64,000 bases of DNA from Erinaceus europaeus (Eukaryota; Chordata; Mammalia; Eulipotyphla; Erinaceidae). This document shows positions 22,426-33,222 of this stretch, piece by piece. The translations under genes were made by a program, and so were the position numbers. Numbering within the stretch: position 1 is the first letter of the stretch; the number at the start of each line of letters is the position of its first letter. The stretch is taken from the NCBI RefSeq assembly GCF_950295315.1, contig NC_080172.1, positions 75,381,577 to 75,445,576 on the forward strand, written 5' to 3'. The notes below the pieces were generated by a model. It made no database searches. It was not told the origin of the DNA and was given only the letters and a program-made list of their open reading frames with translations.

Positions 22426-22603
22426 AAAGAAAATGTATATATTGAGTTATAAACAACTTTCCCTGTGTTGAACCTTCCTGTGACCATGATATGTCTTCAC
22501 TTATTTAGGTCTTTCACCAGCTTTTGGTATTATTTAATATACAGATCCTATATATGCTTTGTTATAGCAAACAAAAATACAGAAAACCAAACCTTGGGGG
22601 CCA

Positions 22604-22722
22604 AGGGGAGATAGCATAATGGTTATGCAAAGAGACTCTCATGCCTGAGGCTCTTTAGTCTCAGGTTCAAACCACCATAAGCCAGAACTGAGCAGTGCTC
22701 TGGTAAAAAATAAATAAATAAA
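22604..22722 (+). mobile_element. SINE-C
   Basis: GAGATAGCATAATGGTTATG head, GAGCAGTGCTCTGGTAAAAA end and an AAATAAATAAATAAAG tail. Confidence 0.88.
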
Positions 22723-22730
22723 GGAAAAGA

Positions 22731-22893
22731 CCTCTGATGGTGGCACACCTGGTTGAGCAAACATTACAATGTACAAGGACCTGGGTTCGAGCCCCCATTC
22801 CCCACCTGCAGGGGGAAAGTTTTGCTAGTAAAGCAGTGCTGCTTCAGATATGTCTCCCTACTCTCTCCATTTGTTTCTATCCAGCAAGTTGAA
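22731..22893 (+). mobile_element. SINE-B
   Basis: GATGGTGGCACACCTGGTTG head, GGGTTCGAGCCCCC B box, shortened 3' end. Confidence 0.82.
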
Positions 22894-22949
22894 GAAACAG
22901 ACCTCTAAAATGTATCTTCTCAACTTCTAGCTTTTTGGAGTGTTCTCAT

Positions 22950-23072
22950 TTTAGAGACAGAAATTGAGAGGGAAGGGGAAGCTAGAGAAAACCTGCAGCA
23001 GTTCATTACCAAAGTTCTCCCTTACAGGTGGGGATCAGGGGACTTAACCAGGTGCACACTGCCAGGCCTCTT
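22950..23072 (-). mobile_element. SINE-B, truncated
   Basis: GACAGAAATTGAGAGGGAAG, CAGGTGGGGATCAGGGGACT and CCAGGTGCACACTGCCAGGC. Confidence 0.72.
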
Positions 23073-23500
23073 GTTCTCTTACAAACGTTATTACTTGTCT
23101 TAATAACTGACAGTAGGAACAGTAGGAAGGTCGAGCTTTTTGTTCTACCATCCCATTTGATATGAGTCTCTTCCTATTATTGCCACCACTTGGGAATGTT
23201 CAGGACTGAGGCAGTATCCATGTCTGTAAATAGACTTGTAATACCTTAGAGTTGGATATTTGACTTTCATTGCTCATTTCGCTGTCAGCTCATTGTCATT
23301 GAAGACCTCTAGTGTATCCCGTTTCTTTCAGACAGAATAGGTATACAGAATATCTATAAGCACTGCAGATCTGTTTTTTTTATCTTTATCTTGATCTTGT
23401 GTCCTCTGTGCACCAGTCATATGGGATACAGAATAGAGATGCCTACGGAATTCTTCTAGGTTATGAGGAAGACTGATTTTGTGAAGTAAATGACCAATAA
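23073..23500. other. Intergenic, nothing recognised
   Basis: About 430 bp without an exon or a repeat family I can name; possibly more of the old L1. Confidence 0.4.
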
Positions 23501-23755
23501 GGGCTGGGTGGTGGTACACCTGGTTAAGCACACATAGTACTATGTGCAAGGCCCCGGGTTTGAGCCCCTGCTCCCCATCTACAGAGAGGATACAATGAAG
23601 CAGGTCCACAGGCTTCTTACCTTTCTCTCCATCCCTACCCCTGGCCCCCCCAATTTCTGTCCTAGTGAATGAAAAAAAAAAAGCCACCAGAAGGAGATTT
23701 TTGTTCTGGCACTGAGCCCCAGTGATAACCCTGGAGGTAAAAAATAAAAATAAAG
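23500..23755 (+). mobile_element. SINE B/A hybrid with 3' module
   Basis: GGCTGGGTGGTGGTACACCT head, no CAA tract, then GCCACCAGAAGG...CAGTGATAACCCTGGAGG. Confidence 0.82.
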
Positions 23756-23962
23756 ACACCAACACCACAAAGCATTTGGACTGTTTTATGCTACAGGAGA
23801 TCATATCAACAAACTTTTAAGGTATTACTTAAAATATTAACACAAATAAAGGGTTAAAGGAGATTTGACTTTCCAATTCATGATTAGGCAACAAATGATA
23901 TGTATACATATAATTCCAATGCAATAATGCTACATAATAAAAATACAGAAAACTACAGGTTT

Positions 23963-24022
23963 TCTTTTTTTTTAATTTTAAAAAATATTTATTTATTTAT
24001 TCCCTTTTGTTGCCCTTGTTGC
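23963..24022 (-). mobile_element. SINE-A tail-only insertion
   Basis: Only the ~60-bp tail complement (AAATATTTATTTATTTATTC, CCTTTTGTTGCCCTTGTT) is present. CAGGTTTTCT occurs directly on both sides as a target-site duplication, so it was truncated at insertion. Confidence 0.8.
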
Positions 24023-24272
24023 AGGTTTTCTAATGGAAGAGAAAGAACACTTGGTTAAGATGGGGAGAATGAGGGCTTTAAAGAATAGAAAAACTGCTTT
24101 TTAGATGATTCTCTTTGTAATTTTTATTACACTCAAAGCTCAGTGTTCACTGCTCACTTAATATGCCTTTCCACAATTATAAAGTAATTTGAGCAACACC
24201 CATTATTATATTTATGATAAAAAACTCACTATATGCAAAATCAATTTACTTTGAAATTTCAGATAAAGAATT

Positions 24273-24278
24273 TTTATT
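24273..24278 (-). terminator. TMED5: Candidate distal TMED5 poly(A) signal
   Basis: AATAAA on the minus strand in a TTTTTATTTGG context. Confidence 0.4.
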
Positions 24279-25039
24279 TGGAGGAAGACATACAGTTGTA
24301 CATTTATAGGTACTCAATTTTTGACTACTTACAACAATGCTTAGGGATAAACATACTTAACAAAATTACATTTATTTATAATTTATACAGTGCTATTTCA
24401 ACCATTCATTTTCCTTCCATGTATTGACATTCACACAAAATAACATCATTAATGATCCATATGTATTTGGCAAAACTCTAGACCTTAAATATTACAGTAT
24501 TTTAAGACTAACTAAACCACAGAATCAGCTAAGTGATGGTTTATTCAATTTTAGCATAATTTTAACTTTGGAACTGAATACTGATATTTAATAAGTTTTG
24601 CTTTTTTGATTAATAAAGATAACATACTTCTTAAATAATTTCACTTCATTTTCATTTGTAAAAATAAAGTTATCCTTAATATCCCTGATTAGTCTTTTTC
24701 TAAATAAGGCCATTATATGGTAAGAAGTTACGGGATCACAGGTTAAAATCAGTGCCACAAATCATGTTTGTTGAAGATGACATAACATGTTTCAGTGTTA
24801 AAGGAATCAGCATAGTTTAGTAACCCATTATCACAAGAGGTAGAATTCTTATCACAGTTTTATAGAAAAGATGCATTTGATGTCATGTTTTCTTATATTT
24901 GCATCTGTGAACTTTAACAGAAAAATGAAAAATATCAGGAAAAATAAGCAATGATCTTATTGGCTTTTGTTCAGTGTATGTTACAGGGGCACTTCATAGT
25001 ATTTTCTTGCCCAAGCAAGAAATATGGTACTTCCCCCTC

Positions 25040-25160
25040 CCCCATTTTATTCAATGGACAAAAGAAAAAACTGAGAGGGGTGGGAGAGATAAAGATAAAA
25101 CACCTGCAGACCTGCTTCACCACTTGTGAAGCGTCCCCACCGCAGGTGGGAAGACAGGGT
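25040..25160 (-). mobile_element. SINE-A/B fragment
   Basis: GGACAAAAGAAAAAACTGAG, then CACCTGCAGACCTGCTTCAC and CTTGTGAAGCGTCCCC; the tRNA head is missing. Confidence 0.75.
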
Positions 25161-25199
25161 AAATAGCCTCTGGTATTCTTTGTTTTTTTTCTTTTGCAG

Positions 25200-25330
25200 A
25201 GCTTCCTATTTTGTTTAATTCATTGAGCAAGAGAGTGAGCGAGCCTTGGCCACAGTACTGGAGCTTTCTCCATGCTGTGGCACTTAAATGTATTGCTAGG
25301 ACCTGAACCTGGGCCAGCTATTCTCTGGCC
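25200..25330 (-). mobile_element. SINE-E-like, degraded
   Basis: GGAGCTTTCTCCATGCTGTG and GGACCTGAACCTGGGCC fit the complement of SINE-E. Confidence 0.5.
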
Positions 25331-26091
25331 TGTACTTGTGGCATTAAAGTAGGAAAGTCTAAGTTGTTCTTCCAAACACATTAGGAGGTGGGAAATATTT
25401 TTGTATCATTTTGGGTGTAATTTATAAATTAATCTATTCTAGGAATTCCAACAATACTAACTGGATAAATGTATTCAAAACTCATTTTTAAGTTGATTTC
25501 GTAACTCATTTGTCATAAACTTACAATTGAGTATTTCCTAAAAATTTCATTTTAATTTGAGAAATGGGTAGTACTTGAGTCAAGACTCCATAGACAATAC
25601 GCTAGATGACAGATTTTATTCAGCTATTCACATAGTAAGAGTTCATAACATAGGACTTTATGGGTTTCCAATCCTTACATGAATGTCTGTGATCAGAATG
25701 ATTTTATAGGCATCCTAAAAAGTCATAATATGTATACCCAGTGCTAGATCTTATAATAGAGCTTATGCTTCATAAAATATACTTGAATTCATACCATGGA
25801 CAATTAGAACTGTAAAAAGTAAAACCCATAGACAAGTTTTTTTTTTTCTACAGAACTGGAAATTAATCTCTTGATCTATATTTTGGACTGGGCTATCAGG
25901 ATGAGTCAGATTATGGATGTGTATTTACAATTTATTTGAGCTTATTCTTGATCAGACTATCAACTTTACCTAAATTCTTTTTCATTGCTTAAAAATTAAT
26001 TTTTTAGAATTCGATGTGCTTTATTTACACTAGGCCCAAATTTCATCAGTCAAGTTAAAATTCAAATTATTTCCATCCATATTCAGTTTTG

Positions 26092-26216
26092 TTTTTTTTT
26101 TAACCAGAGCAATGCTTGACTCTGGCTTATGGTGGTATAGGGAATTGAACCTAGGACTTTGGAGCCTCAGGCATGAGAGTGTCTGCATAACCATTATGCT
26201 ATCTACCCCTGCCCTC
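26092..26216 (-). mobile_element. SINE-C
   Basis: A T-run, ACTCTGGCTTATGGTGGTAT, CATAACCATTATGCTATCTA. Confidence 0.88.
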
Positions 26217-26599
26217 CATATGCAGTCTTAACATCCTATATTTTAGAATTAGTATGTGTCATTATGGAGACTAAACAAATTTTCTTTGCTTCAAAGAGAA
26301 ATATCCTGATATTAATAAGTAGGACTCTGCATTTTAAAGAACTATTAAAGTGTTACTCCTGAGAATGGAGGCTGCGTATATAAAATTTGTTGAAATATTT
26401 CTGATTATGCAAATCTGTTTGTCACAGCTATGTTTCTATTTACATTATAGGAAAGACAGATATATAAAAAGAAAAGTTCAATGTCTTCACAGTCAGATGA
26501 TTTATAACTCAATATACTGAAAATTCACAATTTTATTTTGCAGAGTTGGAGAAGTCTTACACATGTGATTTCTTTGCTCTGGGTTGCCTTTTCATTTCT

Positions 26600-26695
26600 C
26601 AATAGGCAGGTAAAGAGTTGGTGCAGGGCTCAAATCTAGACTGCACACACAGCAAAGCATGCATGCAATCCAGTGAGCTCTTTCCAGCCTGCAAT
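26600..26695 (-). mobile_element. SINE-E, degraded
   Basis: GTGCAGGGCTCAAATCTAGA, ACACAGCAAAGCATGCATGC and CAGTGAGCTCTTTCCAGC. Confidence 0.5.
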
Positions 26696-26941
26696 TCATT
26701 TTTAAAAGATGTATATCATAAGGTGAGAGAGAAAGAAAACAAGCCCAGAGCTCTACCCCTGCTGTACCACAATTAATTTTAGTTGCCAGATTTACAAAAC
26801 GTCTGAGTAAGAGAATACTTTGGTGCTGAATTTATGCCCATTTTTATTTAGTTAAGTCATCTATGATGCAATTTTTTTCAAACCTAGGAAAATGCAGTTA
26901 GTAGTATGACTTTACTCAGCTGTACCTATGCTCTCCAAAAT

Positions 26942-27158
26942 ATTTTTTATATATTTTTGTTATCTTTATTTATTGGATAGTGATAACTAGAAATTGAGAT
27001 GGTAGGGGGAAACAGGGAGAGAGACAGACACACCTGCAGCATTACCTCTCCACCTGTGAGGCTTCCCCTCCTGCAGGTGGGATCCAGGGGCTCAAACCAG
27101 GGTCCTTGCACATTGTAACATGTGTGCTTAACCAGGCGCACCACCACTCGCCCCTCCC
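26942..27158 (-). mobile_element. SINE-B in the TMED5 3' UTR
   Basis: Complete: TTATCTTTATTTATTGGATA through CACCTGCAGCATTACCTCTC to CCAGGCGCACCACCACTCGC. It lies on the same strand as TMED5, so it would be transcribed in sense, about 200 bp after the stop. Confidence 0.9.
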
Positions 27159-27363
27159 AGATATTTGTTATCCTTAATGAAGCTATGTTAGTACTTGTAC
27201 AGAAGAAAATGAAAAGTTGCTTTCACATTAGAATCACATTTGTTTCACACTTACCTTGGTGACTAAAAACATTTTTGAAAAGACTATTAATGGTCTTGAT
27301 TGTAACAGTACATTGCATTTGTCAGTCTCTTATTTTCAATGTAAATGCTCTAGATTTGGTGTT

Positions 27364-27582
27364 CTAAGTTCTACTTTTCCTCTTATCTTCAAACAAACTC
27401 TTAAGCATATAAACTTGAACAGCTGACACTGCCACCATGACCACTAAATTAACCATAGACCAGAAGTTAACTCTATCAAAGTTGCTTTCTTGTATGTTTC
27501 TATCACGAGCTTCAAATGCTCTAAGTAGAGTTTGGATATGACCACTTTTGCTTAGTCTGGACTTGATACTGTTGATGGACTC
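27364..27582 (-). CDS. TMED5: TMED5 exon 4 (neck, transmembrane helix, tail, stop)
   Basis: 72 codons plus TAG: ESINSIKSRLSKSGHIQTLL to FEDKRKSRT, with the membrane helix around NLVVMVAVSAVQVYM. The acceptor is TTTACTTCCAG. Confidence 0.96.
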   Translation of the reverse strand, partial: ESINSIKSRLSKSGHIQTLLRAFEARDRNIQESNFDRVNFWSMVNLVVMVAVSAVQVYMLKSLFEDKRKSRT

Positions 27583-27856
27583 CTGGAAGTAAACAAAATA
27601 ATTTTACAAAAGAATGTTCAATAAGTTAACTGAAAATGTGTCTAACAGCACAGCGACAATTCAATTAGTCTTACATCCAGTTTTTTCATTAAGTGACAGA
27701 TACTAATTACCAAGATCTTCTATAAGGTTATGAGTAGTTGTCCTGACAAATTTAATTATTTATAAGTAGCTATTTAACAAAGGTACAAAGCTACTGTGAT
27801 ATAAAAATATATTTGAATGCATCTACCAGGAATGTTACATACATTATTGCTCTCTA

Positions 27857-27995
27857 AATTTTTTTTTTTTTTTTTTTTTTACCAGAGCACTGTTTAGCTC
27901 TGGTTTATGGTGGTGCGGGGGATTGAACCTGGGACTTTGGAGCCTCAAGCATGACAGTCTGTTTGCATAACCATTATGCTATCTACCCTCTGCCC
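27857..27995 (-). mobile_element. SINE-C with target-site duplication
   Basis: GCTCTCTAAATTTT and GCTCTCTCAATTTT flank it. The long T-run is the complement of its A-tail. Confidence 0.88.
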
Positions 27996-28039
27996 TGCTC
28001 TCTCAATTTTAAGAACATGATTAAATTTTTGTAAATATT

Positions 28040-28213
28040 TTATTAATTATTAAAGAGAGATGGAGAGGGAAGGGAGAGGTAGGGAGAGAGACACCTTCAG
28101 CATTGCTTCACTATTTGTGAAGCTTCTCCCCTGTAGTTGGGGACCAGGGACTTGAACCTAGGGCATTGTTACAGGTGCGCTCAACCATCATAGCAGGTGC
28201 ACCACCAGACATG
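28040..28213 (-). mobile_element. SINE-B
   Basis: GAGAGACACCTTCAGCATTG, GGGACCAGGGACTTGAACCT and CAGGTGCACCACCAGAC. Confidence 0.82.
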
Positions 28214-28373
28214 ATTAAGTCTTTAAAACCTAGTACCTTTTAGTATTTTTATGCCTTTACATAACATGTTGTGACTGTAATATTTTCTTTTCTGAGTGTC
28301 AGTCTGGTCCAACTGGTGTCAAATGTTAAAAATTTGGTGTGCATACTATATGCACAAAAATATGATCTACATT

Positions 28374-28583
28374 TTTTTCTTTTACTTATTTTTTTTTATT
28401 TGATAAGACTGAGAAATTGAGAGGATACGAGGAGATAGAGAGGAACAGATAAAGAAAGTCACTTGTAGCACTATCTCACAGCTAGTGAAGCTCTCCCCTC
28501 AGGTTGGGATCTGGGACTTGAACTCAGGTCACTTGCACATGGTAACATGTGTACTCAACTAGGCACACAATTTGCCCAGCTCC
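28374..28583 (-). mobile_element. SINE-B, diverged
   Basis: GAGAAATTGAGAGGATACGA, GGGACTTGAACTCAGGTC, GTAACATGTGTACTCAACTA. Confidence 0.75.
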
Positions 28584-28635
28584 TAAGAGCTACTTTTAAT
28601 TCAAAAATTAAAAGCCATTGTTTCCTTTTACTCTG

Positions 28636-28777
28636 ATAGGACAGACAGAAACTGAGGGCAGGGAGAAAGAGAGAGAAAGAGAGTGAAGATTCTTTCATAC
28701 AGGTGCACACTGGGGGCTAGAACTGAGGCCTTCGTGCAAGGTAACATGTGCTCGCTTGGGTGCGCCACTGCCCCAAC
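28636..28777 (-). mobile_element. SINE-B-like, degraded
   Basis: GACAGACAGAAACTGAGGGC, CTAGAACTGAGGCCTTCGTG, GTAACATGTGCTCGCTTGGG. Confidence 0.6.
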
Positions 28778-28827
28778 GTATCACCTTGTCTAAAACCCTC
28801 ATTTAAGCAAAAAACGGCAGTTATTCA

Positions 28828-28990
28828 TCAGGTAGAACAGATACTTTACCATGTGTGAGTACTGGAGTCAGAGACCCTGGCTACCACACTGGAGCACAAT
28901 GGAAAGGGGAAGCTTCACAAGAGGCAGAGCAGTACTGTGGTATCTCCTCTGTCTGTCTCCCTTTCTCTTTACCTCACCCTCTAAAAGTCT
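28828..28990 (+). mobile_element. SINE-E/B-like
   Basis: TCAGGTAGAACAGATACTTT head, GGAAGCTTCACAAGAGGCAG and a CT-rich end. Confidence 0.5.
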
Positions 28991-29257
28991 TCTAGGAGGG
29001 GTAAAACTGCAAGTACGAAGCTTCAGCAAAACTTTTCTGTGAAAAGAAAAATACTCAAAATTTTATGCTGCTTTGCTTACATAACTACAAAGTATAGTGC
29101 TTATTGCAGCAACATATTTGTAAAATGGTGGTAGCCTAGGGATGCAGATACTTCCCAGAAAAATCTGGGATTCAGATCCTCAGGAACTTAAGACCATAAA
29201 AAATTATTTTCAATATCATAATGATGACAGTCAAATACAAAGTTAAAGATCGTATTT

Positions 29258-29462
29258 TCTTTTTATTAACTTTATTTATTCATTGGATAGAAACAGGCAG
29301 AGGTTGAGAGGAAGGGTGAGGTAGAGAGGAAGAGGAACAGACACCTGCAGCACTGTTTCACCATTTGCAAAGCTTTCTTCCTGTAGGTGGGGACCGGGGG
29401 CTTCAACTGGGTCTTTGCACATTGTAACATGTGTGCTCAACCACGTGTGCCACAACCTGGCC
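29258..29462 (-). mobile_element. SINE-B
   Basis: TTTATTCATTGGATAGAAAC, CACCTGCAGCACTGTTTCAC, GTGTGCCACAACCTGGCC. Confidence 0.87.
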
Positions 29463-29463
29463 T

Positions 29464-29592
29464 CAAGATTTTATTAATGAAAGAGAGAAATGGAAGAACT
29501 CGCACAACTCTGACACATGGGATGCTGGAACTGATCTTGGAACCTATGCTTGGGAATCCAATGCTCTTATCTACTATGCTTGTCTGGGCCCA
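29464..29592 (-). mobile_element. SINE-D
   Basis: AAGATTTTATTAATGAAAGA and TGGGAATCCAATGCTCTTAT; diverged. Confidence 0.7.
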
Positions 29593-29677
29593 AGATACAT
29601 TTATTCCACGTGTCCTTGGAGGAATGAACTCAAGAATTCAAACGTGTGATACTGCTGAGGAGCCTTCCTATCCCAGA

Positions 29678-29850
29678 TTTTTATTATATATATATATATA
29701 TGTATTAGAAAGAGAGAGGAGAAACAGAACCACTGCCATTTATGGAGCTCTTCCAGTGTTATCCATGGTGTTCCTGTGTGCCAGGGCTCAAATACAAGAT
29801 CTCTTGAACAGTAAGGATGCACTTTACTGGGTGAGCTATCTACTCAACTA
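29678..29850 (-). mobile_element. SINE-E-like with TA run
   Basis: A TATA run at 29687-29702, GAGCTCTTCCAGTGTTATCC and the GGGTGAGCTATCTACTC end. Confidence 0.55.
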
Positions 29851-30010
29851 CTAAGATTTATAATTGTCTATATTTTGTTTTGTCAGAAAAATCATTTTTA
29901 AACAGGAAATATTAAGATTTTAAAAATAGGAAGAAAGTTATATTCATACTGACAGTATGAATACATCATTTCTTTTTTAAGCTAGTTCACTCCTTACATA
30001 CAAAATATAA

Positions 30011-30135
30011 GTGGGCTGGGGAGATAACACAGTGGTAATGCAAAAAGACTTTCCTGCCTGAGGTTCTGAAGTCCCAGGTTCAATTTTCAGCACTACTATA
30101 TGCCAGAATTGAACAGAGATTTGATTAAAAAAACA
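30011..30135 (+). mobile_element. SINE-C
   Basis: GGGGAGATAACACAGTGGTA head, CCCAGGTTCAATTTTCAGCA. Confidence 0.8.
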
Positions 30136-30442
30136 AACGAACAAACCCCAACAAACTAATTTCTTAAATTATCTAACCTAAAAAGTGTATCCTCTATAAC
30201 CTGATAATTGTTTCCCTAAGAAAATGCTCAAGACCATAATATCATATTACAAAAAATAACAAAAAGGTGAATGCTTAAGAGTTTTAGAGGTTATAAAGTT
30301 TCAAGCTTTCAATAAACATTTCTTCTCTAGGAATCATATTTATTTTCAAATGTCTCACTGAGTCACTTCTATCATTTGACTATATCTAGCTATGGCTAAA
30401 GAGTAATGATCCATACCACAGGTCCTTACACATGCATACTAC

Positions 30443-30565
30443 TTTTTTTTCTTTAGAGACAGAGAATGAAAAAGATCACAGTGCCGAAGCTTTCTTCAGT
30501 GTGGTGTGGGCTGGGTCCAAACCTGGGTCAAGCACATAGTAAAGCAGTATACTACACACATTAGG
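30443..30565 (-). mobile_element. SINE-E
   Basis: GAAGCTTTCTTCAGTGTGGT, CCAAACCTGGGTCAAGC, TAAAGCAGTATACTACAC. Confidence 0.7.
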
Positions 30566-31054
30566 TATTACACAGATGCACATTCACATTTCATTATGCG
30601 TGCTTTTATCACTTCTGATAACTATTAAGTTTGGCCTGAGTAAGCAAAATAGTGCCCCTAAAATAAACAGTATTATACAATTTTGTTGTGGAGGAAAAAA
30701 AAAGCCCATATAATTTCTACAAATTATTTATGTGCTTCCGATGTCCAGGTATGTTACAGATCATTCCATTAATCTGTTTAGGTAAAAGCCTGGGTTCAAA
30801 TTCTAGTTCTCCCTCTCTTTGGATATATGGTACTGGAGTGATTTGAAAAGAGTAAAAATTTTAGTTGGGAATAATTACTATTACTTTGTGGTGTTATAAG
30901 TTGTAAGAATTTAGAAGTAAATACAGACTGTAAAAGTAAAAAGTAGTAATACTCACGAGTACACAAAGGGTTCAGTAATATAAAATGCTTAGTTTACTGC
31001 CTATATAATAAGGCCTCTGAATATTAGTAGTTATAATTAAAAGATAATACTGAC
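30566..31054 (-). other. TMED5: TMED5 intron 3 segment, nothing recognised
   Basis: AT-rich intronic DNA up to the donor of exon 3, without a repeat I can name. Confidence 0.5.
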
Positions 31055-31238
31055 CAGAATATCTTCCAATTTCAAATCCAACATATCTGTGCCAGTAATA
31101 TATTTCTTCCATTCCTCTTGTTCCTGTCCCTGTTCGCCCATATTATCCAGGATTAACTCAAAGAAAATCACCTTCTCAGAAATGGTACTGAATGTATTAT
31201 CAAAACAAAACATGTAGTCACCAACTTCAGTCTCTATC
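31055..31238 (-). CDS. TMED5: TMED5 exon 3 (GOLD domain end, neck)
   Basis: Reads IETEVGDYMFCFDNTFSTIS to LDLKLEDIL. It contains the second GOLD cysteine (C107). Acceptor TTTATGCAG, donor GTCAGT. It completes a threonine codon from exon 2 and ends in phase 0. Confidence 0.96.
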
Positions 31239-31349
31239 CTGCATAAAAAAATAAAAAAGTGTTCAGTTTTTAGTACTCCTATTGGTATAAAAGTAAAACT
31301 AGATAACACTGTTTATGATAGTTGGAAAGCTTGATGATAAAGACTTTCT

Positions 31350-31462
31350 TAGGGGTAGATAGTATAATGGTTATGCTATCCTCCTGCCTGAGGCTCCAAA
31401 GTCCCAGATTCAATCCCTGGCACCACCATAAACCAGAGCTGATCAGTGCTCTGGTAAAAACA
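31350..31462 (+). mobile_element. SINE-C
   Basis: GGGTAGATAGTATAATGGTT head; GATCAGTGCTCTGGTAAAAA end. Confidence 0.85.
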
Positions 31463-31535
31463 CAAAGTCATAAGTTTTTTACATATGCAAATGAACACAA
31501 ACCTCCCCTTCTCTTAGAAAGTGAGATTTTTTGTT

Positions 31536-31692
31536 TTTTTTTTAAGATTTTTTTTTTTTTTAATTTACGAGAATGATAGGAGATAGAAAAAGAACCAGAC
31601 ATCACCCTGGTACATGTGATGCTGGGGACTGAACTCAGGACCTTACGCTTGAGAGTCTAGTGCTTTATTCACTATGCCATCTCCGGGACCAT
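31536..31692 (-). mobile_element. SINE-D with target-site duplication
   Basis: GTGAGATTTTTT is present on both sides. The body runs from the T-run to ATTCACTATGCCATCTCCGG. Confidence 0.87.
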
Positions 31693-31714
31693 GTGAGATT
31701 TTTTTTTTATATTC

Positions 31715-31775
31715 TTTTAAAAATTTTTTATATTTATTTATTTATTTATTTTCCCTCTCGCTGCCCTTTTTTTAA
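31715..31775 (-). mobile_element. SINE-A tail-only fragment
   Basis: TATTTATTTATTTATTTATT, then TTCCCTCTCGCTGCCC, the tail complement only. Confidence 0.6.
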
Positions 31776-31801
31776 AAAAATTTTTTATATTTATTTGAGA
31801 T

Positions 31802-31946
31802 TTTTAAAAAATTATTTATTTATTCATGAGAGAGACAGGAGAGAAAGAACCAGACATCATTCTGGTACATGTGCTGCTGGGGAATGAACTAAGGACCTCA
31901 TGGTTGAGAATCCAATGCTTATCCACTGCACCACCTCCCGGGCCAC
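31802..31946 (-). mobile_element. SINE-D
   Basis: ATTCATGAGAGAGACAGGAG; TTATCCACTGCACCACCTCC. Confidence 0.88.
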
Positions 31947-31973
31947 TTGAGTTTTGTTTTTTAAAGGCTGAAA

Positions 31974-32108
31974 GGAGTGCACAAGTGGTGGCTCAGACAG
32001 GTGGCATAAAGTGTAAGACAACCTGCATAAGGTCCTGAGTTCAAGTCTCAGCCATACATATACTAAGCAAGTGCTCTGACTGTTCTCTCTCAATGAATAA
32101 GTTTAAAA
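31974..32108 (+). mobile_element. tRNA-type SINE, family unclear
   Basis: CAAGTGGTGGCTCAGACAGG, GGTCCTGAGTTCAAGTCTCA, a CTGTTCTCTCTCAATGAATA end. Confidence 0.5.
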
Positions 32109-32211
32109 GAAAGCAGTAATGTACCATTTTGATGTCTTTTTACAAAACCTCCTACCATTTAAGTACATTTTCTAATATAGTTTAAAAAGATTAGTGGTAA
32201 AGTCAGTGTGG

Positions 32212-32323
32212 CCTGTGAAGCGACTCCCCTGCAGGTGGGGAGCTGGGGGAACTGGGATCCTTACGCCAGTCTCTGAGTTTCGCACCACCTGTGCTCAACC
32301 CGCTGAGTTACCGCCCAACTCCC
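32212..32323 (-). mobile_element. SINE-A head fragment
   Basis: GTGAAGCGACTCCCCTGCAG through TGAGTTACCGCCCAACTCCC; the 3' half is missing and replaced by a SINE-B body on the other strand. Confidence 0.75.
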
Positions 32324-32324
32324 A

Positions 32325-32465
32325 GGACCCAGGTTTAAGCCTCGGGTCCCCACCTGCAGGGGAAAAGCTTTACAGGTGGTGAAACAGTGCTGCAAATGTC
32401 TCTCTCCCTCTTTGTTCCCCCTTCCCTCTCAATTTCTCTGTCTCTATCCAATAAGAAAATAAAGC
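32325..32465 (+). mobile_element. SINE-B, head missing
   Basis: Starts in the tRNA part (AGGACCCAGGTTTAAGCCTC) and ends CTCTATCCAATAAGAAAATA. Confidence 0.8.
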
Positions 32466-32789
32466 TAAACTGTTTTACATGGCCAACAGTAGTAAATGGC
32501 ATTGCCCTGTGCAAAATTTTACTTTTTTACTTTTAATCATTAAAAAACCCATTTTGCTAAATTAACTCCACCCAGATATGATGTATCCATGCTTTTCAAC
32601 TATCTTGAATGTGAAACTAATGAGAATCACATCTTCAGTTTGATTTAGGTATGAGTGCCATTTATCAGAAAAGCCAATGCCACTGAGAGTATAGCTCTGG
32701 TTATTGGCTTTAATTTTTGTTGTGACTATGGAAGAGTGACCTGAATGAATGAATGAATGTTTTCTCACCTCTTTCTCTTTTTAAAGAGA
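32466..32789 (-). other. TMED5: TMED5 intron segment, nothing recognised
   Basis: About 320 bp of unassigned intron, including a short GAAT tetranucleotide run near 32744-32758. Confidence 0.5.
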
Positions 32790-32925
32790 TTTTTTTTTTT
32801 CTATTTCTTTTAAACCACAGCACTTCTCAGCTCTAGTTTATGTAGGTGAGGGGATTGAATCTGAGACTTTGGAGCCTCAGGCATGAGAGTCTCTTTCCAT
32901 AACTATTATGCTATCTACCCCTGCC
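32790..32925 (-). mobile_element. SINE-C
   Basis: CAGCTCTAGTTTATGTAGGT, GGGATTGAATCTGAG, TATTATGCTATCTACCCC. Confidence 0.85.
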
Positions 32926-32941
32926 ATCTCTCTCTTTTTTT

Positions 32942-33153
32942 AATTGAAAAAAAAACTTTATTATCTTTATTTATTGGATAGAAACAGCCAGAAATTGCGA
33001 GGAAGGGGATATAGCTAGGGAGAGAGACAGAAACACCTGCAGCCCCGCTTTACCATTCACTAAGCTTTCTTCCTGCAGGTAGGGGCTGAGGCCTTGCACC
33101 CCAGTCCTTGCACACTGTAGTGTGTGCTTACCAGGTGCATCATCACCCAGCCG
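32942..33153 (-). mobile_element. SINE-B
   Basis: TTATCTTTATTTATTGGATA, CACCTGCAGCCCCGCTTTAC, CCAGGTGCATCATCACCC. Confidence 0.88.
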
Positions 33154-33222
33154 CATGCTTTCTTTTCTCTGTATGGTTACTTAAATTTTGAAAGGCTGGA
33201 GCTTGAAAGAATCATGCTAAGT

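Larger units (their letters stand above)
20900..22590 (-). mobile_element. Ancient L1 ORF2/3' fragments
   Basis: Plus-strand text such as CTTTCCATGGTATGGATGTA, TTCTTTTTACTAGTTTTGAT, TTGCTGGATTTTTATAGAAA and CTTATTTAGGTCTTTCACC follows the order of old mammalian L1 ORF2 read on the opposite strand. It is much more diverged than the L1 at 54236 and is split by several SINEs. Confidence 0.6.
24255..27363 (-). other. TMED5: TMED5 3' UTR (extent inferred)
   Basis: A long stretch after the TAG stop with relatively few repeats compared with both sides. The plus-strand TTTATT at 24273-24278 is a minus-strand AATAAA and the furthest plausible poly(A) signal. Nearer ones exist, for example around 26010 and 26845. 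Five SINE pieces lie inside. Confidence 0.5.
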
